DNA of 64,000 nt from Variovorax paradoxus (GTDB lineage: Bacteria > Pseudomonadota > Gammaproteobacteria > Burkholderiales > Burkholderiaceae_C). The position numbers and the translations under genes were made by a program. Under the pieces are notes generated by a model that did not search any database, was not told the DNA's origin, and saw nothing but the letters and a program-made list of their open reading frames with translations. This document shows positions 17,347 to 25,904 of this stretch, in pieces; the stretch's first letter is position 1; every line of letters starts with the position of its first letter. The DNA lies in contig NZ_CP102931.1 of NCBI RefSeq assembly GCF_024734665.1, positions 5,268,001 through 5,332,000 on the forward strand. The letters are read 5' to 3'.

Positions 17347-18923
17347 AGCAATTCGCCCCTCCATGGCGGACCGTGCCCCGGCCGCTGTGGCTCATTGCCG
17401 CGTTCTTCGCGTGGCTGCTGGCCACCGCCTGGCTCCGTCCGCTGATGGCGCCCGACGAGGGCCGCTACGGCGGCGTCGCGCTCGCGATGCTGCACTCCGG
17501 CGACTGGCTGGTGCCGCGGCTCGACGGCCTGCCCTTCTTCCACAAGCCACCGCTCTTCTACTGGATCGGCGCCGCCGCGATGGCGGTGACCGGGCCGGTG
17601 GAATGGGCGGCGCGGCTACCGTCCGTCCTTGGTGGTGGCGCGGCGGCGGCTTCGCTGTTCTTCTTCCTGCGCCGATGGACGACAGTGCCGCAGGCGCTGC
17701 TGTCGACCGTGGTGCTGGTGACCACGCCCTTCTTCTTCCTGGGCGCGCAGTTCGCGAACCTCGACATGCTGGTGGCCGGCTGCATCTCTGCCACGGTGCT
17801 GCTGGCGGCCGGCGCCGCAATGGCGAAGGAGCGCCGGGAACCATGGCGCGCGCTGCTGGCTGGCGCCTACCTGTTCGCCGCGGCCGGGTTGCTGGCCAAG
17901 GGCCTGATCGGCCTCGTGCTGCCCGCGATGGTGATCGCGATCTGGTGCGCGGCAACGCGCAGGCTCGCAACACTGCGGCTCGCGTTGTGGCTACCCGGCT
18001 GGGCAATCGTGCTGGCAGTGGCCGGCCCGTGGTTCGTCGCGATGCAGATGAAGTACCCGGATTTCTTCGACTACTTCGTCATCACGCAGCACTTCCGCCG
18101 CTTTGCCTCATCGGGCTTCAACAACGAGCATGGCTTCTGGTTCTACCTGCCGGTGCTCGCAGGCTTCACGCTGCCATGGTTCGCCTGGGTGTTCGTGCCC
18201 AGGGGCAAGGACGGCACCGCGCGCCCCCGGCTCGGCGATGTCGACTGGTTGATGTGGATCTGGCTCGCAGTCATCGTGGTTTTCTTCTCGCTGCCGCGCT
18301 CCAAGCTCGTCGGCTACGTGCTGCCTGCCCTGCCGCCGCTGGCCTACCTGATCGCGCAGCGCGTGCTCGCGGGCCGCGCGCTGGAGACCCTGCTGCCCAA
18401 GGTACGCGCAATGGCGTTGGGGGCCGCCGCCGTGTGCATCGCCTGCGTGGTTGCCATTTCGATCCTTTCATCGCCGCCGGGCACAAGGCTGCGGCTGCCG
18501 GCCGGGCAGGTGGTCGCACCCGGCGACCAGGTGCTGATGCTCGACAGCTACTACTACGACATTCCCTTCTACTGGAACCTGCGCGAACCGGTGCTGGTGT
18601 CGGACGACTGGAAAGCCGCAGCACTGGACACACGCGACAACTGGCGCAAGGAGATCTCCGACGCCGGCCGCTTCGAGCCGGAGCGCGCAGCCCGCACGCT
18701 GATCGACCACACGCAGCTCGCAGCCACGCTGTGCGTGCCCCGCACCACATGGCTCGTCGCTTCGAACACGGCGCAGCTCACGCACCCCTGGCTCTTTCGC
18801 GCGCAACTGGTGGCGGTGAACGACGGCGTCGCCGCCTGGCGTTTCGCTGGCAGCGCCACGAGCGACCCACACTGCCTGGATGCCACGCCCGCCCCAACCT
18901 CTGGAACGAACGGCGATGAGTGA
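17343..18923 (+). CDS. ArnT-like lipid-linked sugar transferase
   Basis: A 526-residue polytopic protein of the GT-C (GT39/GT83) class. It carries the ArnT-type first-loop motif MAPDEGRYGG near residues 36-45, then LDGLPFFHKPPLFYW, and about 11 membrane segments followed by a periplasmic C-terminal part. ArnT moves an amino sugar from undecaprenyl phosphate to lipid A at the outer face of the inner membrane. Here the upstream ArnC-like enzyme should provide the donor and the downstream deacetylase should expose its amine. The 3' end overlaps the deacetylase start by 8 bases. Confidence 0.88.
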   Translation: MKQFAPPWRTVPRPLWLIAAFFAWLLATAWLRPLMAPDEGRYGGVALAMLHSGDWLVPRLDGLPFFHKPPLFYWIGAAAMAVTGPVEWAARLPSVLGGGAAAASLFFFLRRWTTVPQALLSTVVLVTTPFFFLGAQFANLDMLVAGCISATVLLAAGAAMAKERREPWRALLAGAYLFAAAGLLAKGLIGLVLPAMVIAIWCAATRRLATLRLALWLPGWAIVLAVAGPWFVAMQMKYPDFFDYFVITQHFRRFASSGFNNEHGFWFYLPVLAGFTLPWFAWVFVPRGKDGTARPRLGDVDWLMWIWLAVIVVFFSLPRSKLVGYVLPALPPLAYLIAQRVLAGRALETLLPKVRAMALGAAAVCIACVVAISILSSPPGTRLRLPAGQVVAPGDQVLMLDSYYYDIPFYWNLREPVLVSDDWKAAALDTRDNWRKEISDAGRFEPERAARTLIDHTQLAATLCVPRTTWLVASNTAQLTHPWLFRAQLVAVNDGVAAWRFAGSATSDPHCLDATPAPTSGTNGDE

Positions 18924-19743
18924 GGCCCTGCGCTACCTCTGCATCTGCGCGGACGACTTCGGCATGAGCGCGGGCATCAACTCCGCCGTGTTCGACCTGG
19001 CCGAGCAGAGAAAGATCTCCGCGACCAGTTGCATGGTGCGACGCGATGCCTGGTTGACCGGAACGAGGATGCTGCGGCGCATCGACCCGGCCCGGTTCGA
19101 TACCGGCCTGCATCTGGACCTCACGCGGCCCGCGCGTGCCGGTGGCACTGAACCCGGCCTGTTCGGGCTGCTCGCGCGGACGTACACACGCACGGCGTTC
19201 GCACCGGGGCTGCAGGCCGACATCCGCGACCAGTTGACGCGCTTCGAGGACGCCATGGGCCGCGCGCCCGCCTTCGTCGACGGGCACCGGCACGTGCACC
19301 AGTTTCCGGTCGTGCGCGATCTGCTGGTGGAGGAAATCACGCGGCGCTATGCCGCATTGCCGCCCTGGATCCGCAGCACAGCACCAGGCTTGCGCCGGGG
19401 CCCCGACCGGTTGAAGGCCCGGGTCATCCACGCCCTGGGTGGCGCGCGACTGTCCACACTGGCCGCGCAACGCGGCATTCCCATGAGCAGCCACCTGCTG
19501 GGCGTCTACGATTTTTCGGGCGACATGCAGCAACACGAGCAGCGCCTGTCCGAATGGATCTCGGCGTGCAATACCGGCGACGTGCTCATGTGCCACCCCT
19601 CCGCCGGCATCGAGCCGGGCGACCCGCACGGTGCTGCCCGGTTGCGCGAGTACGCATTGCTGCGCGAACTGGTGCTGGCGCCGCAGGACGGCAGCAACGG
19701 GATAGCGCTCGCGCCGCTCTCGCAACACCTGCGGCGAGGCTGA
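18916..19743 (+). CDS. NaxD/ChbG-type (YdjC) carbohydrate deacetylase
   Basis: A 275-residue YdjC-family deacetylase. Metal and catalytic motifs are ADDFG (residues 12-16), TGLHLDLT, DGHRHVHQFP and LMCHPS. In Francisella and Bordetella the related NaxD/LgmC proteins deacetylate an undecaprenyl-phosphate-linked N-acetylhexosamine before an ArnT-type enzyme adds it to lipid A; HpnK of hopanoid synthesis and ChbG are other members. The overlap with the ArnT-like gene favours the NaxD role. The start ATG at 18916 directly precedes the conserved N-terminus. Confidence 0.85.
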   Translation: MSEALRYLCICADDFGMSAGINSAVFDLAEQRKISATSCMVRRDAWLTGTRMLRRIDPARFDTGLHLDLTRPARAGGTEPGLFGLLARTYTRTAFAPGLQADIRDQLTRFEDAMGRAPAFVDGHRHVHQFPVVRDLLVEEITRRYAALPPWIRSTAPGLRRGPDRLKARVIHALGGARLSTLAAQRGIPMSSHLLGVYDFSGDMQQHEQRLSEWISACNTGDVLMCHPSAGIEPGDPHGAARLREYALLRELVLAPQDGSNGIALAPLSQHLRRG

Positions 19744-19792
19744 CAAGCCGGTCGCGTAACATCCGCGCCACCCTCCCTCCGCGCCCTGCCCA

Positions 19793-20596
19793 ATGCCCTC
19801 CCCGAAAAGCGCCGCCTTTCCCTCGGTGGCGCAAGCCGCCCTCCTGTTCGTGGCGCTGTTCCTCTGCGAGTTCGTCATTGGCGCAGCGCTGCGCGACGCC
19901 AACGTATGGCTGGAGCTCAACACCATGCAGATCGGTGTGCTCGCAGCCGTGCTGGGCAACGGCTGCGTGTTCGCGGTAGTGATGCACGCCCAGAAGCTCA
20001 CGTACCGCGAACTGTTCCACCAGTCGCCGGCTTCCGCCGGGGCAGTGCTCATGCTCGTGGTGCCGCCGGTGCTGCTGCTGGTGCCCGCGCTGCTGCTGAC
20101 GATTACTTCCGCGCTCAACCTGCTGATGCGCGTTGTCCCGCTGTCGGCCTGGGAAGAATCGATGTTCAGCCGCATGGCCGACGGCAGCATCGCCGCCGTG
20201 CTCGCGGTGTGCGTGCTGGCGCCGCTGCTTGAAGAAATGCTGTTCCGCGGCATCGTGCTGCGCGGCTTCCTGCAGCGCTATCCGCGATGGCAGGCGATCT
20301 TCATGTCGGCACTGTTCTTCGGCGCGGCGCACATGAACATCTACCAGTTCGTGGTCGGCTTCGTGATGGGCACCGTGCTCGCGTGGCTGTACGAGCGCAC
20401 GCGCTCGCTCATTCCGTGCATTGCGCTGCACGCCGCCTACAACACAACCACCTTGCTGCTGGCCGACTGGCTGGACGCTGCATCGCCCTCGCGCCTGCTC
20501 TGGGCCGTGCTGCTGGCGCTGGCGGCCGCCGTGTGCGGCGCGCTGGCCTTGCGGGCGATGCTGGTGCCGCGCGCGGCGCGGGGCACTTCGGCCTGA
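19793..20596 (+). CDS. CPBP-family intramembrane metalloprotease
   Basis: A 267-residue membrane protein with about eight hydrophobic segments. The CPBP (Abi/CAAX protease-like) motifs are visible: PLLEEMLFRGIVLRG (EEXXXR), FFGAAHMN (FXXXH) and a later HAAYN. Family members cleave within membranes or act in bacteriocin immunity; the substrate here is unknown. It follows the deacetylase by 49 bases in the same direction and may or may not be cotranscribed. It converges with the flavin reductase gene with only 7 bases between the stops. Confidence 0.87.
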   Translation: MPSPKSAAFPSVAQAALLFVALFLCEFVIGAALRDANVWLELNTMQIGVLAAVLGNGCVFAVVMHAQKLTYRELFHQSPASAGAVLMLVVPPVLLLVPALLLTITSALNLLMRVVPLSAWEESMFSRMADGSIAAVLAVCVLAPLLEEMLFRGIVLRGFLQRYPRWQAIFMSALFFGAAHMNIYQFVVGFVMGTVLAWLYERTRSLIPCIALHAAYNTTTLLLADWLDAASPSRLLWAVLLALAAAVCGALALRAMLVPRAARGTSA

Positions 20597-20603
20597 ACTT
20601 CCT

Positions 20604-21212
20604 CTAGCGAGATAGCGGCGGCAGTGGCTGCGCGTCGACCGCATCGCCATCGACGATGAAGTGCCCACCCGCTACATGGTGCAAGGTGCGCAGCTCGTCG
20701 TGCCCGGTGAAGTTCCAGCGACCGTTGGCGAACACGCGCGAGTCAGCCTGCGCGGCGATCACCTCGCCAAGGAACAGGTCGTAGCGCTGCTGGATCGAGG
20801 GCTCGGGCAACAGCCGGCATTCGAGCCAGGCCGCGCAGCCTTCGAGCAGCGGCGCATCAGTGGCCGTGCCCGTGAAAGTCTCCAGCCCATAGGCGGCGAA
20901 CTTGTCCTGCCCCGACTTCTCGACGATCTCGCGGCCAGAGCTGTTGCCCAGCGCTTCGGTCAGGTCGAGCTGCGCACGCACCGGCACCTGCAGCGCGAAG
21001 CTGCCTGCGCCTTCGAGCAGCACACGCGTCCAGGTGCTCTTGTCGAGCACCACCGCCACCTTGGGCGGATCGAAGTCGAGCGGCATGGCCCAAGCTGCGG
21101 CCATGATGTTGCGCTGGCCGCCATGCGCGGCGCTCACAAGTACGGTGGGGCCGTGGTTCAGCAGGCGGTAGGCTTTGTTCAGTGCAACGGGCTGGCGGTG
21201 GGAGGCGGTCAT
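20604..21212 (-). CDS. Flavin reductase-like (FMN-binding split barrel) protein
   Basis: A 202-residue protein of the flavin reductase-like family. Typical parts are the N-terminal YRLLNHGPTVLVSA and the FMN-binding region NIMAAAWAMPLDFDPPKVAVVL. Members either bind FMN as reductases for two-component monooxygenases or act alone. No monooxygenase is adjacent. It is transcribed in the same direction as the PhzF gene, 103 bases upstream, so it could be the last gene of that operon. Function is assigned by family only. Confidence 0.82.
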   Translation of the reverse strand: MTASHRQPVALNKAYRLLNHGPTVLVSAAHGGQRNIMAAAWAMPLDFDPPKVAVVLDKSTWTRVLLEGAGSFALQVPVRAQLDLTEALGNSSGREIVEKSGQDKFAAYGLETFTGTATDAPLLEGCAAWLECRLLPEPSIQQRYDLFLGEVIAAQADSRVFANGRWNFTGHDELRTLHHVAGGHFIVDGDAVDAQPLPPLSR

Positions 21213-21315
21213 GGGCGGGGTTGCTCAGGTTGAGATTCGTCCGCGGGGCAGCCGGCGGACGGTGACTGGGCGGATGCGCAACGCATTGGCGCCGGTCACG
21301 GCGAAATCGTACCTG

Positions 21316-22200
21316 TCATGCGCCCAGCTCGCATCCCACTATCGAGCCTTCGACACATGTGACGCAAGAACCGCCGATGCGAATGCGCCCGCCCGCATCC
21401 ACGTTCACTTCGATGCGTCCATCCCGACCGACACAGCGCCCCTGGGTCGCAAGGTAGTCCTTTCCATCGGCGGGCAACAGGCCTCGCGCCCACAGGAATG
21501 CGGCCACGCTGCCGTTGCCGCTTCCGCACACGGGGTCTTCCGTCACGCCGCACGAAGGCGCAAAGGTGCGAACTTCTATTGCGGCATCTCCGGCCTGATG
21601 CGGTCCGAACACTGTCAGACCCGTAACGCCCAGGCGGCGCTCGAGGTCTGCCAGCCTCGCAAGATCCGGATGCAAGCCGATGACGCTGCCCGCATCGTCC
21701 ATGTGTGCGATGAGCCAGACCGGCCCCACATTCACGATGGCCGGTTCAATCTTCAGCTTGCTTCCGAGAATCGACTCCAGCTCTGCCAGATCTGCCTTGC
21801 CCAAGGCGTCCAACCTTGCCGGTGGCAGCGCGAAGCTCAGGCGGCGGTCGTCACCTGTTTGCGCAACAGTCAGTTCGACAAGGCCGATGCTGCACTCCTG
21901 AATCAATCGCCCACTGCTGCGCGGCACGACACGTCCGGCCTCCAGCGCCGCATGAGCGCTGCCGAGCGTGGGATGACCGGCAAAGGGAAGCTCGCTGCGT
22001 GGAGTGAATATCCGCAATCGATAGTCGGCCTCCCCCGACAAGGGCGGAAGCACGAAGGTCGTCTCCGACAGATTGGTCCAGCCCGCGATGGCCTGCATCT
22101 CGCCGGTATCGAGCCCCTCGGCGTCGAGGACCACCGCAACCGGGTTGCCCAGGAAAGGCCTGGAGGTGAAGACATCGACCACTCTGTAGGATCTTTTCAT
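21316..22200 (-). CDS. PhzF-family isomerase-like protein
   Basis: A 294-residue protein with the two-lobed PhzF/diaminopimelate-epimerase-like fold. The N-terminal VVDVFTSRPFLGNPVAVVLD and WTNLSETTFVLPP (with the family catalytic Glu) and the C-terminal CGVTEDPVCGSGNGSVAAFL (a variant of the DPXTGSA motif) are clear. PhzF of phenazine synthesis catalyses a proton shift; most family members have unknown substrates. No other phenazine genes are near. It follows the solute-binding-like gene by 11 bases and shares its operon with a PLP aminotransferase. Confidence 0.88.
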   Translation of the reverse strand: MKRSYRVVDVFTSRPFLGNPVAVVLDAEGLDTGEMQAIAGWTNLSETTFVLPPLSGEADYRLRIFTPRSELPFAGHPTLGSAHAALEAGRVVPRSSGRLIQECSIGLVELTVAQTGDDRRLSFALPPARLDALGKADLAELESILGSKLKIEPAIVNVGPVWLIAHMDDAGSVIGLHPDLARLADLERRLGVTGLTVFGPHQAGDAAIEVRTFAPSCGVTEDPVCGSGNGSVAAFLWARGLLPADGKDYLATQGRCVGRDGRIEVNVDAGGRIRIGGSCVTCVEGSIVGCELGA

Positions 22201-22211
22201 GATTCCGCTTC

Positions 22212-22973
22212 CTATCGCTCGCTCGCGACTACGCCATCGATTTCTGTCGCTTCGATACCGTACCTTGCCATCCGGGCTCGATGGTCGGTTGTGCCCAGAT
22301 AAGCCCGGAGTTGCCTGTTCACCGCCTGTACGAGTTCCAGGTTGTTCTTGTTGAACGAGAAGGCCCCGACAGGGAGCCGTCCGCCCGCGCTATTTTCATT
22401 CGCAACCATCTCCAGGTTCTTGTGGGTCGCTGCAAGAACGCGACTGCCGACCGTGGTGCTCACGTATGCGTCGATCTTCCCCGCCAGGAGTGCGACAACA
22501 GCGGCAGGCTGATCCTTGAACGTCACGATCCGGTCTTCAGCGACACCCGAAGACTTTGCCGAATCGATCTGCACGGTGCTGACGACGGCGCCCAAGCGGG
22601 CATCGCGGTGGGACGCGATTGCCTGGTAGCCCGTCAACGCCTTCGGATTTCCGCGCGGAACCAGGAACCCATCTCCGATTGCCCAGACCGGCTCGCTGAA
22701 CGTGACTTTCCTGGCGCGCTCGGGCGTCACGAAGATCGGCACGTTCATGTCCCAGCGTCCTTCCTGCACACCGGGCAGGAGTTCTTCGAAAGAGGTCAGG
22801 TGGTGCTCGATGCTCGAAACCCCGATCGCTCGAAGCACCACATTGGCCAGTTCGATGTCTGCCCCGGTCGCCGTTCGATCCGGGCCTGTCCAGTAGAAAG
22901 GTGGCTCCTCGATGTATGCGATTCGTACTTTCATGCTTTGCTCGACTTTCTTGAAGGGAAACACACGGCTCAT
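22212..22973 (-). CDS. Family-3 solute-binding-like protein without signal peptide
   Basis: A 253-residue protein with the fold of amino-acid binding proteins: IAYIEEPPFYW, TGADIELANVVLRAIG, and FVTPERARKVTFSEPVW, followed by the second lobe. The unusual point is that no in-frame start gives a signal peptide; the possible starts at 22973 and 22934 (MKVRIAY) both lead straight into the domain, and the upstream frame is only the antisense of the aminotransferase gene. It may be a cytoplasmic ligand-binding protein or enzyme. The 22973 start lies 7 bases after the aminotransferase stop. No permease or ATPase is near. Confidence 0.78.
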   Translation of the reverse strand: MSRVFPFKKVEQSMKVRIAYIEEPPFYWTGPDRTATGADIELANVVLRAIGVSSIEHHLTSFEELLPGVQEGRWDMNVPIFVTPERARKVTFSEPVWAIGDGFLVPRGNPKALTGYQAIASHRDARLGAVVSTVQIDSAKSSGVAEDRIVTFKDQPAAVVALLAGKIDAYVSTTVGSRVLAATHKNLEMVANENSAGGRLPVGAFSFNKNNLELVQAVNRQLRAYLGTTDHRARMARYGIEATEIDGVVASER

Positions 22974-22980
22974 GTGTCGA

Positions 22981-24180
22981 TCACTCTGCAACGGCGTCGA
23001 GGCTCGACGAAAGAGCGGCCAACGCCGCCCCCAGACGCGCTGGAGGCAGATACCCGAAGCCCAGCCGGAACACCCTGTCGCTTTCGCCAAACCACTTGCC
23101 CGACGCAAGCTGCAAGTCGTGCTGAGGCAGCAGGCTCCAGAAGCGCGAGACGGCGGCATCGTCGAGCGCATCGGCGCGCAGCCTGAGGCAGCACAGCGCG
23201 CCGCCCTCCGGTCTTATCCACTCGATGCGGCTGTGCTCGCCTTGGCACCAATCCGACAGTTCCTGCAGGGCGCCGGCAAGAAGCCGGCGTCTCGGCACGA
23301 GCACCCTTTCCCTGTGGCGCAACAACGCCGCAGCGAGTGTTTCGTCGAGAACCGATCCGGAGATCACGGTGTTCATCTTCGCGATCGTGAGGCGTGACCT
23401 GAGCTCGGCGTCCGCAACCGTGAGCCAACCGGTCCGCAGCCCCGGCGCGCCGAGCGCCTTTGAAACAGACGCACCGGTCACGACGCGCGGATCGAGACTT
23501 GCAAAACTCTCGGCCGCTGTGTCGTCTCCGTAAGTGGCCTCGCGATAGGTCTCGTCGATGAAAAGCAGCGCGTGCGGAGACAGGCGCTCCATCGATCCGA
23601 GGAGCTTCTCTACATCAGCGCGAGAGGTTCGAACACCGCTCGGGTTCTGGGGAGAGGCGATGCTCACCAGCTTTGTCTTCGATGTCAGATTCGCCTCGAT
23701 CTGATTCAGGTCCAAGCGGTAGCCGCTCTCGAACGAAAGCTTCACCTCGCGTACGGTCACGCCGGCCCCCAGGAGACAGTCGCGGCTGGGCGGAAAGCAC
23801 GGTGTCGCCAGCACCGCCTCGTCGCCGGAACGGCAGACTTCGAACGCAAGCAGGAAAAGCCCCAGCGCCGTGCCTTGCGTCGTGATGACGTGTTCTGCCG
23901 AAACCTTGCAGGCATCCGCGATCTCCTGGCGAAGAGCGAGTGCACCGGCAGACGTGCCGTAGCCAAGCTTCAGATCGCGAATGTTTTCCAGGCCGGGGAA
24001 GTCCAGCAACTCGCCGAAGCTCAGGTCCTGCGACGTGCTTTCCGCCAGGTTGAACGGACGGTTCACATCGAGAAGAGAAATGATCTCGTTGTAGGGAAAC
24101 CTTCCACGCCATACCGAAGGAGTTACCTCTCGCAGGTTGGCTCGCCGGCCATCGGCAAGACTCTCTTGAACAGCTGTCAT
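22981..24180 (-). CDS. PLP-dependent aminotransferase (class I/II fold)
   Basis: A 399-residue fold-type I enzyme. The PLP lysine is in VTGASVSKALGAPGLRTGW near residue 240, the Asp/Tyr phosphate-binding part in LLFIDETYREATYGDD, and NPSGV near 172. The substrate cannot be read from sequence. It is the first gene of a minus-strand operon with the solute-binding-like and PhzF genes and is divergent from a MocR regulator, an arrangement in which the regulator usually controls the neighbour. A GAGGCG site is 5-6 bases upstream of the ATG. Confidence 0.87.
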   Translation of the reverse strand: MTAVQESLADGRRANLREVTPSVWRGRFPYNEIISLLDVNRPFNLAESTSQDLSFGELLDFPGLENIRDLKLGYGTSAGALALRQEIADACKVSAEHVITTQGTALGLFLLAFEVCRSGDEAVLATPCFPPSRDCLLGAGVTVREVKLSFESGYRLDLNQIEANLTSKTKLVSIASPQNPSGVRTSRADVEKLLGSMERLSPHALLFIDETYREATYGDDTAAESFASLDPRVVTGASVSKALGAPGLRTGWLTVADAELRSRLTIAKMNTVISGSVLDETLAAALLRHRERVLVPRRRLLAGALQELSDWCQGEHSRIEWIRPEGGALCCLRLRADALDDAAVSRFWSLLPQHDLQLASGKWFGESDRVFRLGFGYLPPARLGAALAALSSSLDAVAE

Positions 24181-24251
24181 TCTTTCGCCTCGATCCCGTT
24201 TTCAATACTGGGACGGGCGAATCGTATCGAGCAGGAGGCAACCGCAACAGC

Positions 24252-24288
24252 CACAGTTTTTCGCTTTTTCGACCAGCACAGTTCGCTT
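24252..24288. promoter_or_regulatory. Candidate MocR-type direct repeat operator
   Basis: In the 122-bp gap between the aminotransferase and the MocR regulator, CACAGTTTTTCGCTT (24252-24266) and CACAGTTCGCTT (24277-24288) form an imperfect direct repeat with starts 25 bases apart. MocR proteins such as GabR and PdxR bind direct repeats upstream of the divergent gene. The repeat is seen; its use as an operator is inference. Confidence 0.35.
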
Positions 24289-24302
24289 GGCAAAGCGCAC
24301 TC

Positions 24303-25781
24303 ATGCAATCGACAATCGCACTCGTCTTCACGATGAGCGCAACCATGGACGTGCACGCACCCTACCGATACGAGCAGTTGGCCGACCTCATCGTCGACAT
24401 GATCGACAACGGCGCGCTTTCCCCAGGGATGCGCGTTCCGTCCGTTCGCGCCATCAGCGAGCAGCATCGGATCAGCATTGCGACTGCGCTGCAGGCATAT
24501 CGCATGCTCGAGGACCAGGGGATTCTTGTGGCGAGGCCGCAGTCGGGCTTCTACGTTTCGAATGCGCGCCATGCAGCATTCGCCCTGCCTTCCACCTCCC
24601 GGCCTCGCGCGAGGGCATCGACCGTTTCGATCAGCGGTGTTGTTGCAACCTTGCTCGAGCACGCCTCGAACATGTCGCTCGTTCCGCTCGGATGCGCAGT
24701 GCCCGATGCGGGCTTGCTGCAGTCGCAGCGGCTCGACTTCACGCTCGCACGCATGGCGCGCCAGCACGGCTCGCGCCACAACGTCTACAGCCCGCCGCGC
24801 GGCGAGCCCAGCCTGCGCCGCGAGATCGCGAAGCGGTCAATGCGCATCGGACATGCACTCTCTCCGGACGACGTGCTCATCACCAGTGGTTGCACCGAGG
24901 CGCTGACGCTCGCACTCGGCGCCGTGGCCAAGCCGGGCGACACGATAGCCGTCGAATCACCCACCTACTTCGGGCTACTGCACACCCTCGAGGTTCTGGG
25001 CCTGAAGGCACTGGAACTGCCGACGGACCCAACTCGTGGCGTCGACATCGCGGCGCTGGCGCGCCTGCTCGGAAAAGAGCCAGTAGCGGCCTGCGTGCTT
25101 TCGTCGAGCTTCAACAATCCATTGGGGTCCGCGATGGCTGAAGCAGACAAGAGGTCGCTGCTTGCGCTGCTGTCGGAACACTCTATCCCCTTGATCGAAG
25201 ACGACGTCTACGGCGACATCCACTTCGGCCGCGACCGGCCCAAGCCATTCATCGCGCTGGCTCAAAGCGCCAACAGGGTCATCTACTGCAGCTCCTTCTC
25301 GAAGAGCCTTGCGCCGGGATACCGGGTCGGCTGGATCGTGCCTGATGCCTATTCGCAGCAGGTGATGGAACGCAAGCTGGCGTTCAGTCTTTGCAGCCCG
25401 GTCCTGCCGCAACTCGCGGTCGCGGAGTTCCTGGCGAGCAACGCCTATGACATTCATCTGCGCCGGATTCGGCGCATCCTCGAGGAAAACCTCACGCGCA
25501 TGGTGCGTGCGATAGAAGCCAGTTTTCCGGCTGAGACAAAAGTGAGCCGGCCCGCTGGCGGCTTCATGCTCTGGCTTGAGCTTCCAAAGCAGTTCGACTC
25601 GCGCGCGCTGTTCGAAGAAGCGCTGGAGCATGGCATCTGCTTTGCGCCCGGCGACGTGTTCTCTGCAAGCCGGCGCTTTCGCAATTGCCTGCGGCTGAGC
25701 GCGGGGCACGCCTGGACCGAGCGGATCGACGCTGGTGTACGGCGGCTGGGGCGGCTTGCGCGGGCGCTGCTTGATCGGTGA
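24303..25781 (+). CDS. MocR-type transcriptional regulator (GntR DNA-binding plus aminotransferase-like domain)
   Basis: A protein of up to 492 residues. The GntR winged-helix domain starts at MDVHAPYRYEQLADLIVDMI (internal ATG 24345) with PSVRAISEQHRISIATALQAY as its helix-turn-helix. A full fold-type I aminotransferase-like domain follows, with the PLP lysine in YCSSFSKSLAPGYRVGW near residue 335. MocR proteins use PLP or a PLP-amino acid adduct as signal. The true start may be 24303, 24333 or 24345; none has a strong ribosome-binding site. It probably controls the divergent aminotransferase operon. Confidence 0.88.
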   Translation: MQSTIALVFTMSATMDVHAPYRYEQLADLIVDMIDNGALSPGMRVPSVRAISEQHRISIATALQAYRMLEDQGILVARPQSGFYVSNARHAAFALPSTSRPRARASTVSISGVVATLLEHASNMSLVPLGCAVPDAGLLQSQRLDFTLARMARQHGSRHNVYSPPRGEPSLRREIAKRSMRIGHALSPDDVLITSGCTEALTLALGAVAKPGDTIAVESPTYFGLLHTLEVLGLKALELPTDPTRGVDIAALARLLGKEPVAACVLSSSFNNPLGSAMAEADKRSLLALLSEHSIPLIEDDVYGDIHFGRDRPKPFIALAQSANRVIYCSSFSKSLAPGYRVGWIVPDAYSQQVMERKLAFSLCSPVLPQLAVAEFLASNAYDIHLRRIRRILEENLTRMVRAIEASFPAETKVSRPAGGFMLWLELPKQFDSRALFEEALEHGICFAPGDVFSASRRFRNCLRLSAGHAWTERIDAGVRRLGRLARALLDR

Positions 25782-25904
25782 TCGATGGCTGAGGAGCGCA
25801 ACCATTTCGTGCAAGGCAAGCACCTGTTTAGAACAATGCACTGACTGTACAGACGCGCCGCAGCAGCGGACACTCCACGCCCTTTCAACGCCGGAGCCCC
25901 TTCA

